DNA of 64,000 nt from Tupaia tana. Taxonomy: Eukaryota > Chordata > Mammalia > Scandentia > Tupaiidae. Below, in pieces: positions 35,091-45,965 of the stretch; within the stretch, counting starts at the first letter, position 1, and each line of letters begins with the position of its first letter. The notes under the pieces are model-generated. The model was not told where the DNA came from and ran no database searches. It saw only the letters and a program-made list of their open reading frames with translations. The stretch lies in contig JAKSZU010000006.1 of NCBI GenBank assembly GCA_026018925.1, forward strand, positions 194,240,449 to 194,304,448. Reading direction: 5' to 3'. A program made the translations under genes and the position numbers.

Positions 35091-35225
35091 CCGTTCCGGT
35101 CTGGCGCTCCCTTCTCTCCACACCCACACGCCTCCCGCTCCACGCTGGCGGCGCAGCTGCTGCCACTGCCGCCGCCGCCGCCGCCGCCGCCGAAGCTCGC
35201 GCCACCGCCGCTGCCGCCTTGGCTG
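35091..35225 (-). other. candidate leftward non-coding first exon
   Basis: It runs from just below the E-box to a donor (GGAACGG|GTGAGCGTCC on the minus strand, intron starting 35090). It contains the GGC triplet run, typical of a 5' UTR. The start site is not visible in the sequence; the 35225 end is a guess from the E-box position. Confidence 0.35.
35170..35190 (+). repeat. (GCC)7 triplet run
   Basis: About seven uninterrupted GCC triplets, with an interrupted CCG-rich extension to about 35218. On the minus strand it is GGC and would lie in the predicted first exon. Confidence 0.9.
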
Positions 35226-35232
35226 GGCGCGA

Positions 35233-35241
35233 TCACGTGAC
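35233..35241. promoter_or_regulatory. E-box / CLEAR-like site
   Basis: TCACGTGAC, a perfect palindromic CACGTG core with the flanks favoured by USF and MiT/TFE factors. Confidence 0.6.
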
Positions 35242-35548
35242 GCGGCCCGCGGGGAGCCTGGGGGCGGGCGGGCGCGCGCGCGGAGGAAGCGCGGCTCTGA
35301 CCGGGACTGGGAGCGAAGCGGCTCCGAGAGGGCGTTTAAGGGGAGGACCCGGCAAGCGCGCCCCTGGTTGGCGAGGGCGCGCCCAGCGCTCAGAACTCGC
35401 CGCGCGGTCGGGAAAGGGTGGCCCGAGTGAGGGGCGGAGGGACTCGCGCCTCCGCGCGCCCCTCCCTCTCTTCCTTTCCCCTCGCGCCGCGGCTCGCTGG
35501 TGCCCCCGCCCCCTCCAACTCGCCCCTTCTCTCCTGCTGAAGCCTACG

Positions 35549-35587
35549 ATTGGCTGAGAGGCTCTGACGTTCGTGTTTCCATGACGT
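35549..35587. promoter_or_regulatory. inverted CCAAT box plus two CRE-like sites
   Basis: ATTGG at 35549-35553 (CCAAT on the minus strand), TGACGT at 35564 and TGACGTAG at 35582. The spacing is typical of bidirectional CpG-island promoters. Confidence 0.5.
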
Positions 35588-35713
35588 AGCGATGGGGGGG
35601 CGGTGGAGGAGGAGGGGGCGGCTCGGACGCGCGGGGCGGTGACTCCGTCAGTCACAGCTGCTGTTTCGGCGCGGGGCTGGGCTGCTCCCGCGACGAGTGG
35701 AGGCTGGAGAGCG

Positions 35714-35749
35714 ATGACTGCCGGAGGAGTACTGGCGCCCTTCACCTGA
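35714..35749 (+). other. 11-codon upstream-type ORF
   Basis: An ATG with an in-frame TGA 11 codons later sits in the predicted 5' region of a possible rightward transcript. A donor-like CAG|GTTAAG follows at 35843/35844. It is too short to call a gene. Confidence 0.2.
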
Positions 35750-36080
35750 GGCCCCGCCCGAGCCACCCTCAGGCCTGCGCCCCTCCGAGGCCCAGGGGCT
35801 AGGCCGGCGGGCAGGCGAAGGCGAGCGTTCGTGGCGGAGACAGGTTAAGGCGAACCCCCCAGAGCGGACCTTAGAGTGGCTCCTGCCGCGTTTTTGCCTT
35901 CACTCGGTGCCGGACATGGTGCCTGTCCCGGGCCGCGATGCACGCACTGGAAGAGAAAAGTGCTTCCCAGCTTACTCGGTTCTTGAGGAAGAGAACCTAC
36001 TGGCCCTGCGGATGCGGGACGCCCCATATGTGTTCCTGCCTGCGAGTTCGCAGACGCGGGTATCCCGGCCCCAGCGCCCA

Positions 36081-37610
36081 TGGGGTTAACGCGGGCGTTC
36101 TGCCAGTGCGAACAGGCCTCGCTGGATCCGCGCTAAAAATCCGTTTTCGTTTGGGAATGGCTTTTTGTACCTATGCCAAGCTGGTGGCTCTTTTAGCTCA
36201 CTTGTAGCATCTCAGCGCTGCACTTTTCTTCCTTGAAGGGAACAGGAAATTGAAAAACAAAAAACAAAAACCCACGGGATAACGTGCAGTATTTAGATGC
36301 TAAAAGGTAATTGGTTCTGTCCCAACCTTAAAGAGAGTTAAAACCACCCGTCGTAACATCTACTTTAAAAATAAAACAGGTTTTCCCTCTTATATACACA
36401 TATTTAAAGATACCTTGCCTAGGGTACTGTGCGCCATCGTCATCTAATCGCCTTTGAACTAACCATCGCTCAGAGACCATGCCAGGGTTATTTTCGATAT
36501 AACGATGTAACATAATGAAAACAAGAGAATTATTCTTTCATTGAATTTTAGACCTGGGAAAATATATAATATTCTCAAAAGCACACAGGCAATGGGAAAT
36601 ACTGCATTATGTATGTTCACTATCTTACAGAATTTACTTTAAAATATTTTAAAGGCTTAGAAACAAAATGATTCAAAGAGTGAAAGAGAACATTTTAAAA
36701 GTGATCCTGTTGAAAATACATATTTTTTATCTTGCCAGGTTAGACTACCAACCTTCTGAGCTGTACCCTTGACATGCAAAATTAACACTGGGCAGAATGA
36801 TAGTATTTTTCTTCACCATTAGAAAATTGGTTGATGTGATACACTTAAATAGTCCTCTCTGACATTATTTGAAAGCTTAACAGAGTAACAAATTAGCTGA
36901 ATTTCGCTTAACTAAATTCCAGTATTCTCTTGAAATATCTTTCAGAATGGCTCATTTAAGAATCTTTGGCTTTTTTCCAACTTTTCCTCCAGGGAAGTCA
37001 CAATAGAAATTGAATTATGCACACTACTTTAATCAAGAATTTGACGTTAAAGTAATATATGAATCATTGCTATAGTACACTAGCAAAATGGATAATGGAT
37101 TAAATTAGAATCTTCACTTTGTGGGTTTGTTGCAGCTTCAAATTATAAAACACATGCTCTTGAAGTGTAGTGGTCATGAAAAATTACTGAGCATCTTTAT
37201 TTTAGAACATGATCTCAATAAAGTATGTGCATATATATATCCATAAATGAAAACATGTATATGTGTATGTGTGTATATATATATATCCCTGAACATATTT
37301 ATATGCATTTTAATGAATTGTGAGTCATATACAATGATAAGCTTTTACTGTTGTAGTTAAGATCATTGTGCTGTGTAGTTTTGTTTTTATATTTTCATTT
37401 TTCAAATAGAAAATAAAGGCCAAAGCAATATAGAAGTGCACGTTACAGTAAGAAATTCAAATTTTTTTCTTCCATAGGCTTAGTACTGAAACCATATTAA
37501 TGCATATTTCTAAACATAAAAATCAAGGACATATTGAATTACTTAATAAGTGGTTCCTAATAATAATAATAATAATATAAACTACCTGAATTCAAAGATA
37601 CCACTGCATA
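36081..37610. other. unassigned AT-rich sequence
   Basis: SINE-free. It contains AT/GT simple repeats at 37237-37287 and an (AAT)n run at 37557-37576. No exon was recognised. Confidence 0.35.
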
Positions 37611-37754
37611 AAGGGATTTCAAAAAATTCATGGAAAGGTGGAATTAAAGTATGCATTATATTTTGGCACTCCTCCCCCCATTGAAATACATGCATACACT
37701 GTGAAATACTATTTTGTATTATACATTTCCACGAATTTTTTGAAGACCCTCCCT
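37611..37754. mobile_element. mariner-type MITE
   Basis: A 144-bp element bounded by TA dinucleotides (37609-37610, 37755-37756). Terminal inverted repeats: left AAGGGATTTCAAAAAATTC, right complement with TTTGAAGACCCTCCCTT. The ends match those of the decayed mariner at 50287-51757. Confidence 0.85.
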
Positions 37755-37807
37755 TATATATGATATAACCATATTCTTTTTTTTTTTTCCCACTTTAGGA
37801 GAGATGA

Positions 37808-38062
37808 TTTTTTTTCTTTTTTTTTGAAAGATTTATGTTACAGAATGTGTGTGTTCACCAGAGAGAGAGAGACAGAAAGTAAGAAATCATCTCACAGGAG
37901 AGATGGCCATGTTGTAATCTCTTTCCCTCTGCTCTTCTCTCAGGATTTAGGCATGCCCGCACAGGTTCCTGGCTTGAGTTTAAGCCACCCGGTCCAGACT
38001 CGAACCGCCATCAGCTACATGGGAGTCCAGTGATGTAACTATTAGGCCATCTGCTGGTACCA
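37808..38062 (-). mobile_element. SINE form A
   Basis: Reverse copy; T-rich tail on the left, head ending GGCCATCTGCTGGTACC. Confidence 0.88.
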
Positions 38063-38079
38063 GGTTCCAGCCTTATTCT

Positions 38080-38316
38080 TTTTTTTTTTTTTTTTTTTTT
38101 TTGAAGAGGTTTTTGCTTACGCTCGTCAGAAAGACAGAGACAGAGACAGAAAGCAAGAAATCACACATCAGAATTTCTTCTCCATTCTCCTCTCAGGATC
38201 TTGGGCACGCAAGCACATGTGCCCAGCATGAGTTTAAGCCACCAGGTCCAGGACTTAAACCACAGTCAGCTACATTGGAGTCCAGCGACATAGCCATTAT
38301 GCCATCTACTGGTCCC
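38080..38316 (-). mobile_element. SINE form A with body deletion
   Basis: A 22-T tail; the C/G palindrome region is missing (goes from AAATCACACATC to AGAATTTCTTC). Near-identical flanks CCAGCCTTATTCTTTT / TCAGCTGTATTCTTTT. Confidence 0.88.
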
Positions 38317-39419
38317 ATCAGCTGTATTCTTTTAATCAAACAGCCCTTGGATTTAATTGATCTAGACTAGAGATATTCAATACATAAGTAACAGTATAAT
38401 AATACAATGTACTATTGAAATATTTAATCAACAAAGTTCTTTTAATATGCTTTTTAGTTATGATATAAAGTTTATCAAGGTATTTAAACCCAATGGCAAA
38501 TTATTATTAGGGATGTTAACATTGGAGAGTGGTTGCATATTCAAAATAATATATTTGGGAGATTTTAAGTGTGTATTTCCTAATGGAATAAACCTTAACT
38601 ATTGATATCTCTTTGCTAAGTTGCTCTATTTAAGATGTATAACTAATGGAGATAGTTTTCTAAAATTTTTGATGTAATTAAATGTAAAGGAAAATGTAAG
38701 ACTATTCTCACAAGCGTTGTTATTAATATATAGCAAGAAGATAAAGACTTATCAATAGCAGCATATTTTAAAAACCATACCCTTTCGCCAAATACACATT
38801 ATATAAAGAGGCCTGACACGTGTAGGGAGGCAAAGGAAAAGGGATATTAAATGCTTCATAAAGAATAGTTATATATATTCTCGAATTTCCATTAGCCTGT
38901 ATTACCAGAGAGAGATGGCAAGAGAAACATTACTTAGTTGAAGACCACAGAGAACCATTACCTATTAGTAATAAATTAATTACATTTGCTGAATTAAATA
39001 GAGTATAATTAGAGGTAAGCCTAAAATAAATTTCAAGTCACATAATGAAAATTTTCTATCCATGAAAATTGCAAGATGGTTAGATATCTTCATTTGACAG
39101 GGATTATTTAGTACCTCAACTAATCTTTGGGGTATAAGACATTTTTTTCCATCCCAAATATTGTATAATCTAGGTCATAGAGTATTGGCCTAAATTTAAA
39201 TTCTAGAGAATCTAGAAAGAGAAAACTCATACCTAAGTATTGTTGAGGAAACTTTCCTAAGGAGGGTTTAGAATTGACATGTGCCATGCACCATATATAG
39301 TATTTAAGTAAATGTAAAAGAAGATGCATGGTAGAACTGCCAGCAAAAGTACTTTGCAATTAACAAGTTTACCACATTCATTTTCCTATCTTTTCATTAT
39401 CCAAGAAATGTGTATGTAC
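38317..39419. other. unassigned AT-rich sequence
   Basis: No gene or clear repeat recognised. Confidence 0.35.
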
Positions 39420-39858
39420 TACCTTTGAAATCCCTCACCATCATAGATGGAACCCATTAATTAATAATGGTGAGTTATGGTATATCATAGAGTTGTTGCA
39501 AGGTTTGAGTGAGAGATTTGTATGAAGTTTTTTTCCGTTTGTTTTTTAAGAAAGGTTTTTGCTATAGGACACAGGCAGGAGTGCTTGCTGGAGAAACAGA
39601 GAGACAGAAAGCAAGAAATCACTCCCCAGGGGGAATGGCCACTCCACAGTCCCTTTTCCATTCTCCTCTTGGGATTTTGGGCATGCACAAACATGTGCCT
39701 GGTGTGAGTTTTAAGCCACTGGGTCCAGGACTTGAACCACGGTAGACTACATGGGAGTCCTGCAACATAACCATTACACCATCTGCTGATCCCGACATAT
39801 AAAATCCTTCACATAGTGCTTCTTGTGTAGTAAATGTTTAATAAATGTCATCATTACT
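39420..39858 (+). repeat. MIR-like SINE, split by form A
   Basis: The 5' piece (39420-39537) has AGAGTTGTTGCAAGGTTTGAG; the 3' piece (39795-39858) has ACATAGTGCTTCTTGTG and AATAAATGTCATCATTA. Form A at 39538-39794 interrupts it. Confidence 0.5.
39538..39794 (-). mobile_element. SINE form A
   Basis: Reverse full-length copy with head ending ACCATCTGCTGATCCC. Inserted in a MIR. Confidence 0.88.
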
Positions 39859-39860
39859 TT

Positions 39861-40109
39861 TTTTTAAGAATTTTTTTTTTGAGAGGTTTTTGCTATAGGG
39901 CGCATGTGCTTGCCAAACAGACAGAGACAGACAGAGATAGAAAGCGAGAAATCACCCCCCAGGGGGGATGGCCATGCCACAATCCCTTCTCCATTTTCCT
40001 CTCAGGATCTTGGGCATGCACGCACACGCGCCCGGCGTGAGTTTAAGCCACCGGGTCCGGGAATTATTTTTTTTAACTTTATTTATTTATTTTAATTTGA
40101 CCAGAGAGG

Positions 40110-40164
<55 letters not shown>

Positions 40165-40243
40165 TGAGAAATCAAGCCAACAAGTTTGGAACCACAGTTG
40201 GCCATGAAGGAATCAAGCACTGTTAACCACCACACCAGATACA
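39861..40243 (-). mobile_element. composite SINE: form B head joined to form A body
   Basis: Read on the minus strand, a full form B (40243-40064, with an expanded GA/CT run at 40107-40160) is followed by a form A body and tail (40063-39861) that lacks the tRNA head. The junction is after CACCGGGTCCGG on the plus strand. No second head was found on either side. Confidence 0.75.
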
Positions 40244-40385
40244 GATCCCCATAGTTATTACTGATAAACATTCTTTATCCCTTATTACCAAGTAAATACT
40301 GCGAAAAAGAGTATACATTTTTTACTTGTTTGGTCAAATAGATTACCTTAGAACAGAATTGTTTGTTTTTGTGAGACAAATACCA

Positions 40386-40658
40386 TGAGGGGACTTCAAA
40401 AATTTCTTGGGAGAGCCAGCGGATGGTGTAACATTTATATCACTGGACTCCCACATAATTGACCACGTTTCAAGTCCTGGACCCAGCGACTTAACACTCA
40501 CATGGGCGTATATGCATGTATGCCCAAGATCCAGAGAGGAAAATAGAGGAGAAGGGATTGTGGCGTGGCCATCCCTCCCGGGGGATAATTTCTCATTTTC
40601 TGTCTCTTTGTCTCTCTCTATCTCTCTGGCTAGCGCATTTGCCCTGTAGCAAAAACCC

Positions 40659-40691
<33 letters not shown>

Positions 40692-40810
40692 CTAGGGAAA
40701 ATGGAATTAAAGTACATTTTTATTTTGGTGCAAAAGTTTTGAAATTCATGAATTCATGCACATTTCTTTTATAATATGCAATTTCCATGAACTTTTTAAA
40801 GACTTTGCAT
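40386..40810. mobile_element. mariner-type MITE, split by form A
   Basis: Left end GGGGACTTCAAAAATTTC (40389), right end CCATGAACTTTTTAAAGACTT (40785-40805). The interior includes TTTATTTTGGTGCAAAAG, shared with the mariner at 50287-51757. A form A copy splits it near the left end. Confidence 0.75.
40410..40689 (+). mobile_element. SINE form A
   Basis: Head GAGAGCCAGCGGATGGTGTAA, complete body and ~30-A tail. The AAATTCT(A)GGG-like flank is imperfectly repeated. Confidence 0.87.
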
Positions 40811-40924
40811 TTGTGATCCTGTTAAAGCATGCCAAGTTTAATCACTAACCATCACTTAATTTGACTGATATGGTCTATTTCTCCTCCCAGCAAATAAAAT
40901 CTTCAATTTAGTAAATCAGCTGGA

Positions 40925-41230
40925 TATGCCTTTGGCTGCAAGTAACCAAAAACTAAACCAGTAATGGGTTTAATGAATAGGCATTTATTATTCTTACATC
41001 AGAAGTTCAGAGTAAATGATGGTATGGTTGATTCAGGTGCTGAACACAGCAAGGATCAAGACTCACAGCTTTTTGTTCCACTATCTCTGGTATATGCTAT
41101 CCGTAAGAAAATCAGCAGGATTTTCTCACATTTGTGGAAAATCCTACATTTTTCAAATTTTTTTAGTGCTTATGTTTTTCTACACTTCTTCATTGTTATC
41201 TACCTTTTCTTTGAAGCTCATCTTTTGATG
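40925..41230 (-). repeat. possible ancient interspersed repeat
   Basis: GCTGGATATGCCTTTGGCTGCAAGTAACC is reminiscent of an old mammalian repeat 3' end. The family was not assigned. Confidence 0.25.
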
Positions 41231-41654
41231 GTATGCAGAAACATCACCTTGTGAGCTTAGCAATACAGAGTTCTGAGCTATGCTTATGATTAAGTCTGTT
41301 TGGAATGGAACCAATAGATCATTTCTGCATTTTTAGCAATCCCTTTAGTTGATTTCAATGCACCACACTGTGTTTCCCTCTTCTGTCATAACGTCTTTTG
41401 ACCGAGTTCTTTACTAGTTTTTCTTTCTCTTCCCCTGGCTATTTTGAATTTTGAAAGTTCTTACACTTGAGCATTTTTCTATGCTAACTGCTATAAAGTT
41501 CACCCATTTTTATGACTTCAGCCTTGAGGACAAGGATAATGTTATTTAGACACATATTCATTATGCTTTTGTTGAGTCTGACAACGTCCTCTTAGGTTAT
41601 GAAGTTATGAAAAAAAGAGAGATGCTTCTGTGGGAGACATTGGCATCAAGGTGA

Positions 41655-41745
41655 TAGTTCATTTATTCGTTTATACAAAGAAACTTTTACTAAGCACTTA
41701 TTACATGCCAGGCCTCACAGAATTTGGCACATAATAGGTGCTTAA
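41655..41745 (-). repeat. L2 LINE 3'-end fragment
   Basis: TTCATTTATTCGTTTATAC, AAGCACTTATTACATGCCAGGC and GGCACATAATAGGTGC are L2 3'-end landmarks, read antisense. Confidence 0.55.
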
Positions 41746-41761
41746 AAAAAAAATTCAGTTT

Positions 41762-42026
41762 GGGACCAGCAGTTAGCGTAATGGCTATGTCGCTGGACTC
41801 CCACGTAGTCAACCGTGGTTCGAGTCCTGGACCCGGTGGCTTAAACTCACGCCGGGCGCGTGTGCGTGCGTGCCCAAGATCCCGAGAGGAGAATGGAGGA
41901 GAAGGGATTGCGGTGTGGCCATCCCCTCTGGGGGGGGGTGATTTCTCACTTTCTATCTCTCTGTCTCTGTCTGTCTGGCGAACGCACATGCCCTATAGCA
42001 AAAACCTCTCCCCCAAAAAAAAAAAA
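41762..42026 (+). mobile_element. SINE form A, young-looking
   Basis: Near-consensus, with A box TAGCGTAATGG, B box GGTTCGAGTCC and intact CpG-rich body. Short flanking match ATTCAGTT / ATCAGTTC. Confidence 0.95.
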
Positions 42027-42746
42027 TCAGTTCAACTGAAAGATAAACAAATAAACTATGACTTTTGATGATGAATTCTAAATTTATATTCACGGTCTTT
42101 TATTCTTGTATTTTTTTATGACTTAGAGGAACATTTTTCAGGATCAGTGTTTTTTTTTTTTTTTTTCTTCCAGATGAGATAATTGAAAGAGGTCAATTTA
42201 TCAGTCATCAAAAATGAGCCAGTGGGGGAAAAAAATGAGCCACTGAAAGCCAACCTGTTGATTTAAGTATTTTTGATAACAGAGGATAAGCGGTCAAGGG
42301 AGGAAACCTGAAAAATGCTGAGGAGTGAATGGAAAGGTAAGAGAATGGGGGAACCTACAACATACAGAGAGATTCACTATGAAAAGATAAAGGATCATCT
42401 CTTTTTTTCTGAGATAGAATAAAAACAAAAAAAAAGTGTGAAGAACAGAGGCACATAAATGTCAATGTTAATATTCCTTATATAATAGGAATTATGGTCA
42501 CCAGGCAGAATTGAGTAAGGCTAAGGAATGAGCAGATTAACAAAACTGAAGGATAAGAAAGGGATAAAGAAAATGTTATCCAAGGCTCAGGTAATTTTAG
42601 AGTACAATTTTATAGAAATATAGGTTTTCTCAATATTCTCTGGTGACTCATACTTGGGTTTACCACTATGGTTATAGTTAAGAGTTCAAGAGGTTCTGGT
42701 GCAGAGCTTCTCAGTAGAGATGTTCATGGACACTGATAATCAGATT
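42027..42746. other. unassigned sequence
   Basis: Nothing recognised except T and A runs. Confidence 0.3.
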
Positions 42747-43164
42747 GTATTAGTCTGCTCATGCTGCTATAATGAAATACCACAGAATTGTTGGCTGAGA
42801 AAATAGCAATTTATTTTCTCACACTTGTGGAAGCTAGAAATGCAAGATTAAGGTGCCATCAGGGTTGGTTTCTGGTAAAGTCCCTCTACTTGGCTTGTGA
42901 ATGGCCACCGTCTTGCTACGTTCTCACATGACTTTCTTTTGGTTCGAGTGCATGGAGAGAGAGATTTCTGTCTTCCTTTTATTATAAGGACACCAGTATT
43001 ATCACATATGAGGCCCATCCTTATGACATTATTTAACCATAATTACTTCCCTAAAGACCTTATCTCCAAATGCAATCCCACTGGGGACGGGGTGGGGGGT
43101 GGGAGCGGAGGGGGAGAGGTAAGGCTTCAACATGTGAAGTTTTGGAGGATACAATTCAGTTCAT
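42747..43164 (-). mobile_element. MLT1-like (ERVL-MaLR) LTR
   Basis: The minus strand begins TGAACTGAATTGTATCC, passes GGAGATAAGGTCTTTAGG and GGTGTCCTTATAATAAAAGG, and ends in CAGACTAATACA, the order seen in MLT1 LTRs. It is a solo, ancient LTR; no viral coding sequence accompanies it. Confidence 0.8.
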
Positions 43165-43511
43165 AATACAAATTCATTTGGTGAGCACTTTTTAGAATTC
43201 ACATATCAGGATCATTCTTCAGATCCACTGGATTAGATTTCCTGTATTATGCAACCCTACTCTTCAAATGTTTGTGTGTGGTGTGTATAAATGCTGGAAA
43301 AATATATGAAACAATGTTAACATACAACTGAGTATAAATACGGAAGAAATCTTCAGTGTTCGAGAACTCAAAGGTAGAACAGCAAGTACACAGTAAGCAA
43401 ATATTAGTCCAGGGGATTACTGAGCCCAGAAATAAGTCATAAATGTTTAAACATGAAGTTTTAATGATAGGAGATATGACTGGATCTGAGTGAAGCTGAA
43501 ACTAAACTTTA

Positions 43512-43880
43512 ATATGCTATGGTCTGAATGTATTATACATCTCCCAAGTTCATGTGTTGAAATCCTAACCCCCTAAAGTGATGTATTATGAGGTGAAACA
43601 TTTTAAGAGGTGATTAGGTCTTGTAGGCAGAACCCTCATGAATAAGGTTAGTCCTTTATAAAATGGGCCTAAGGGAGTTCTGTTCCTGCTATCTTGTCAG
43701 GACACAGCTAGAAGATGACATTTATGAACCAGGAAATAGACTCTCGCCAAACATCAAACAGCCTTCAGCTTGATCTTGTCCTTCCTAGCCTTTAGACTAA
43801 GAAAGAAATTTATTTTGTTTATAAACTACTAAATCAATGGTATTTTTATTTTAGCAGCCAGAATGGACTACGACATTTTG
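43512..43880 (+). mobile_element. MLT1-like (ERVL-MaLR) LTR
   Basis: Begins CTATGGTCTGAATGTATTA, has CATGTGTTGAAATCCTAACCCCC near 43551 and ends AGCAGCCAGAATGGACTACGACA. A solo LTR in opposite orientation to the one at 42747. Confidence 0.75.
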
Positions 43881-44027
43881 TAAAGCTACACTCCTGCCTT
43901 TTAGCTGTAATAATAGTGTGCTGGTACAAATTCCTACCAACTCACCTAATTCAGGAAATATCAAACAAGTATCTCGGAGGCTTGTCTTTTACCCAAAACT
44001 TTGAGGGAGCAGTACCAAGGTTGAAAG

Positions 44028-44049
<22 letters not shown>

Positions 44050-44063
<14 letters not shown>

Positions 44064-44345
44064 ACCCTACATCACTAAGAAACTGCATGACACCAAAGAT
44101 AAAGAGAGTCCTAACAGCAACCAGAGAGAATAAAACAGGAAAAGAAAAACAAAACTAAACAAAATAATGACAGCTAATTTTGTATTAGCAGTAGTAGAGG
44201 CCAAGAAGTAAAGGAGTAATACCTTCAAAGTCCTTAGGGAAAATAACTCTCCTAGATTTCCATATTTAGGCAAATTATGATATGAATGAAAGCAAATTAA
44301 ACCTTTTCAGAAAAATACTACATGACCGTATTTCTCACAAACCAA
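44050..44345 (+). repeat. L1/HAL1-type ORF1 fragment
   Basis: Downstream of a ~28-nt A run, ACCAAAGATAAAGAGAG, CAGCAACCAGAGAG and GTAGTAGAGGCCAAGAAG correspond to the L1 ORF1 segment encoding the K-x-KDKE and AARE motifs. The frames are broken. Confidence 0.55.
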
Positions 44346-45000
44346 GGGAGTAAGGTTTTCAGGAGAGTTGGTCATACTCATAAATGTTGGAGATTTTCGC
44401 ATATTAGAGTTGGATGTCTGTAGAGGCAGCAGATGTGTTGATCGAGATCTGTTTTTAACTTAGCAGAGTATAGAGAAATGGAGGGGGATGAAGATGAGGG
44501 TGGGGGTAGGAGTGGCAGAAGAGTCATCTGTTTGTCCATCACAAAGCTCAGAATAGATACCTGCTTCCCTATGGGACAACTTGGAAGGCAGCAGCAAGCA
44601 GATGAGAGCATGTATCAGGAGACTGGAAGGCAAACTTCTAGAGGTAGGAATTGGGATGAAGGAGCAAGAGATTAGAAGGAAGCCTCTTTCTCATGATGGG
44701 AAGCACTAGTGTAAGACCTTGCTGGGCTCTTCCAAAAATTCCCACGTGTGCGTATAAAAGAGTCAGTGTTTGGATGCCTGCCACACTGAAGGTATCAACA
44801 GCCAGAGGATATTACAATGGAGTCTAGTCAAGAAAAGAAAGTATGCCCTTTATCCTCCTCCATCCTCCCTGTCCTCAATTCTGGAAAATCTCACAACTTC
44901 GAGTAAGAAGGCAGGTGATTAGAAGTATAAATCCTGAGCACACTTTCCTCCTGTACATACAGACAGTATGGGAGAAAGAAAACCTTTGGTTGAGATGGAG
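44346..45000. other. unassigned sequence
   Basis: A CACGTG (44744-44749) followed by TATAAAA (44754-44760) resembles a small promoter or LTR core, without further support. Confidence 0.3.
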
Positions 45001-45014
45001 AATCAACTTTTTTA

Positions 45015-45160
45015 AAAAGTTATTTTATTTATTACTATTATTTTCTAATCTGACCAGAGAGAGAGAGAAAGAAAGTGTGAAAGCAGGCTGCCAGGTCCAG
45101 GACTCAAACCATGATCAGTCACATCCAGTGACCTAACTACTATGCCACCTAACAGCCCAA
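45015..45160 (-). mobile_element. SINE form B
   Basis: Reverse copy; duplication (A/G)ATTCAACTTTTT at 45001-45012 and 45161-45173. The GA microsatellite marks the form B body. Confidence 0.88.
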
Positions 45161-45175
45161 GATTCAACTTTTTAA

Positions 45176-45675
45176 CAGTAGTGGACTAAATTTTCATAGT
45201 TGAATGGTACCAGAAAGCTAAGGAATATGCTTCAGGTATTGTTAAGTAACAGGTATGAGGAATTTATTGGGTCATGTTTAGAGCCATTTATTCAAGAAAA
45301 TCATCTCATTGAGCTGTGCTTGAGGCTATAACCTCATAGGTAGGCAAATGTCATTAAAATAGTCACATACGGAACTGGAAAAAAAGAACCAATCACAAAT
45401 CATAGTTGCCTGAAAAATAGCTTAGGTAGTATTCTAGGGAGAGGGCTGGGGTGACTGGTAAGGAGTTATTTTGTGGTAGAGGGAGGGAAGAAGCACCAAC
45501 TTTGAAACTTTATAGATAAAACTGCTGAATGATTGATTATTATCAAAACTTGGCAATAAGCTGTGTCTGGTCGAATGTGTCCTCTTTTTGCTCTCGAGAC
45601 CTAGAAATACTGATTTCCTTAGGAAGTTTTTCTTTTTTTTCTTTTTTTCCCCCAATGGTAATGAAGGAAAAATCT
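45176..45675. other. unassigned sequence
   Basis: Nothing recognised. Confidence 0.3.
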
Positions 45676-45686
45676 CTTGAGTATGG

Positions 45687-45954
45687 TTTTTTTTTTTTTT
45701 TTTTTGAGAGGTTTTCGCTATAGGGTGCGTGCGCTCACCAGACAGACAGAGAGAGACAGAGACAGAAAGCGAGAAATCACCCCCCAGGGGGGATGGTCAC
45801 GCCGCAATCCCCTCTCCTCCATTCTCCTCTCGGGATCTTGGGCACGCACGCACACGCGCCCGGCGTGAGTTTTAAGCCACCGGGTCCGGGACGCAAACCG
45901 CGGTCAACTACGTGGGAGTCCAGCAACATAGCCATTACGCTAACTGCTGGTTCC
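45687..45954 (-). mobile_element. SINE form A, young-looking
   Basis: Reverse near-consensus copy. Perfect duplication CTTGAGTATGG at 45676-45686 and 45955-45965. Confidence 0.95.
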
Positions 45955-45965
45955 CTTGAGTATGG

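Larger units (their letters stand above)
33860..36080. promoter_or_regulatory. CpG island with probable promoter(s)
   Basis: This is the only long CpG-dense, SINE-free block in the window. It contains GC boxes, a perfect TCACGTGA E-box (35233-35240), a (GCC)n run (35170-35190), an inverted CCAAT box (ATTGG 35549-35553) and two CRE-like TGACGT sites (35564-35569 and 35582-35587). Four strong 5' splice-site sequences face left (minus strand) and one weaker one faces right, so at least one leftward transcript is expected and divergent transcription is possible. The gene could not be named, because no coding exon was recognised. Confidence 0.85.

Noticed and set aside
41724-42068. Open frame of about 114 codons
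   Set aside because: It is a translation of a form A SINE; the same peptide (SLDSHVVDRGSSPGPGGLNS-like) recurs in many copies on both strands.
44743-44760. CACGTG plus TATAAAA as a promoter
   Set aside because: Isolated motifs in AT-rich DNA with no CpG island, exon or LTR ends nearby.
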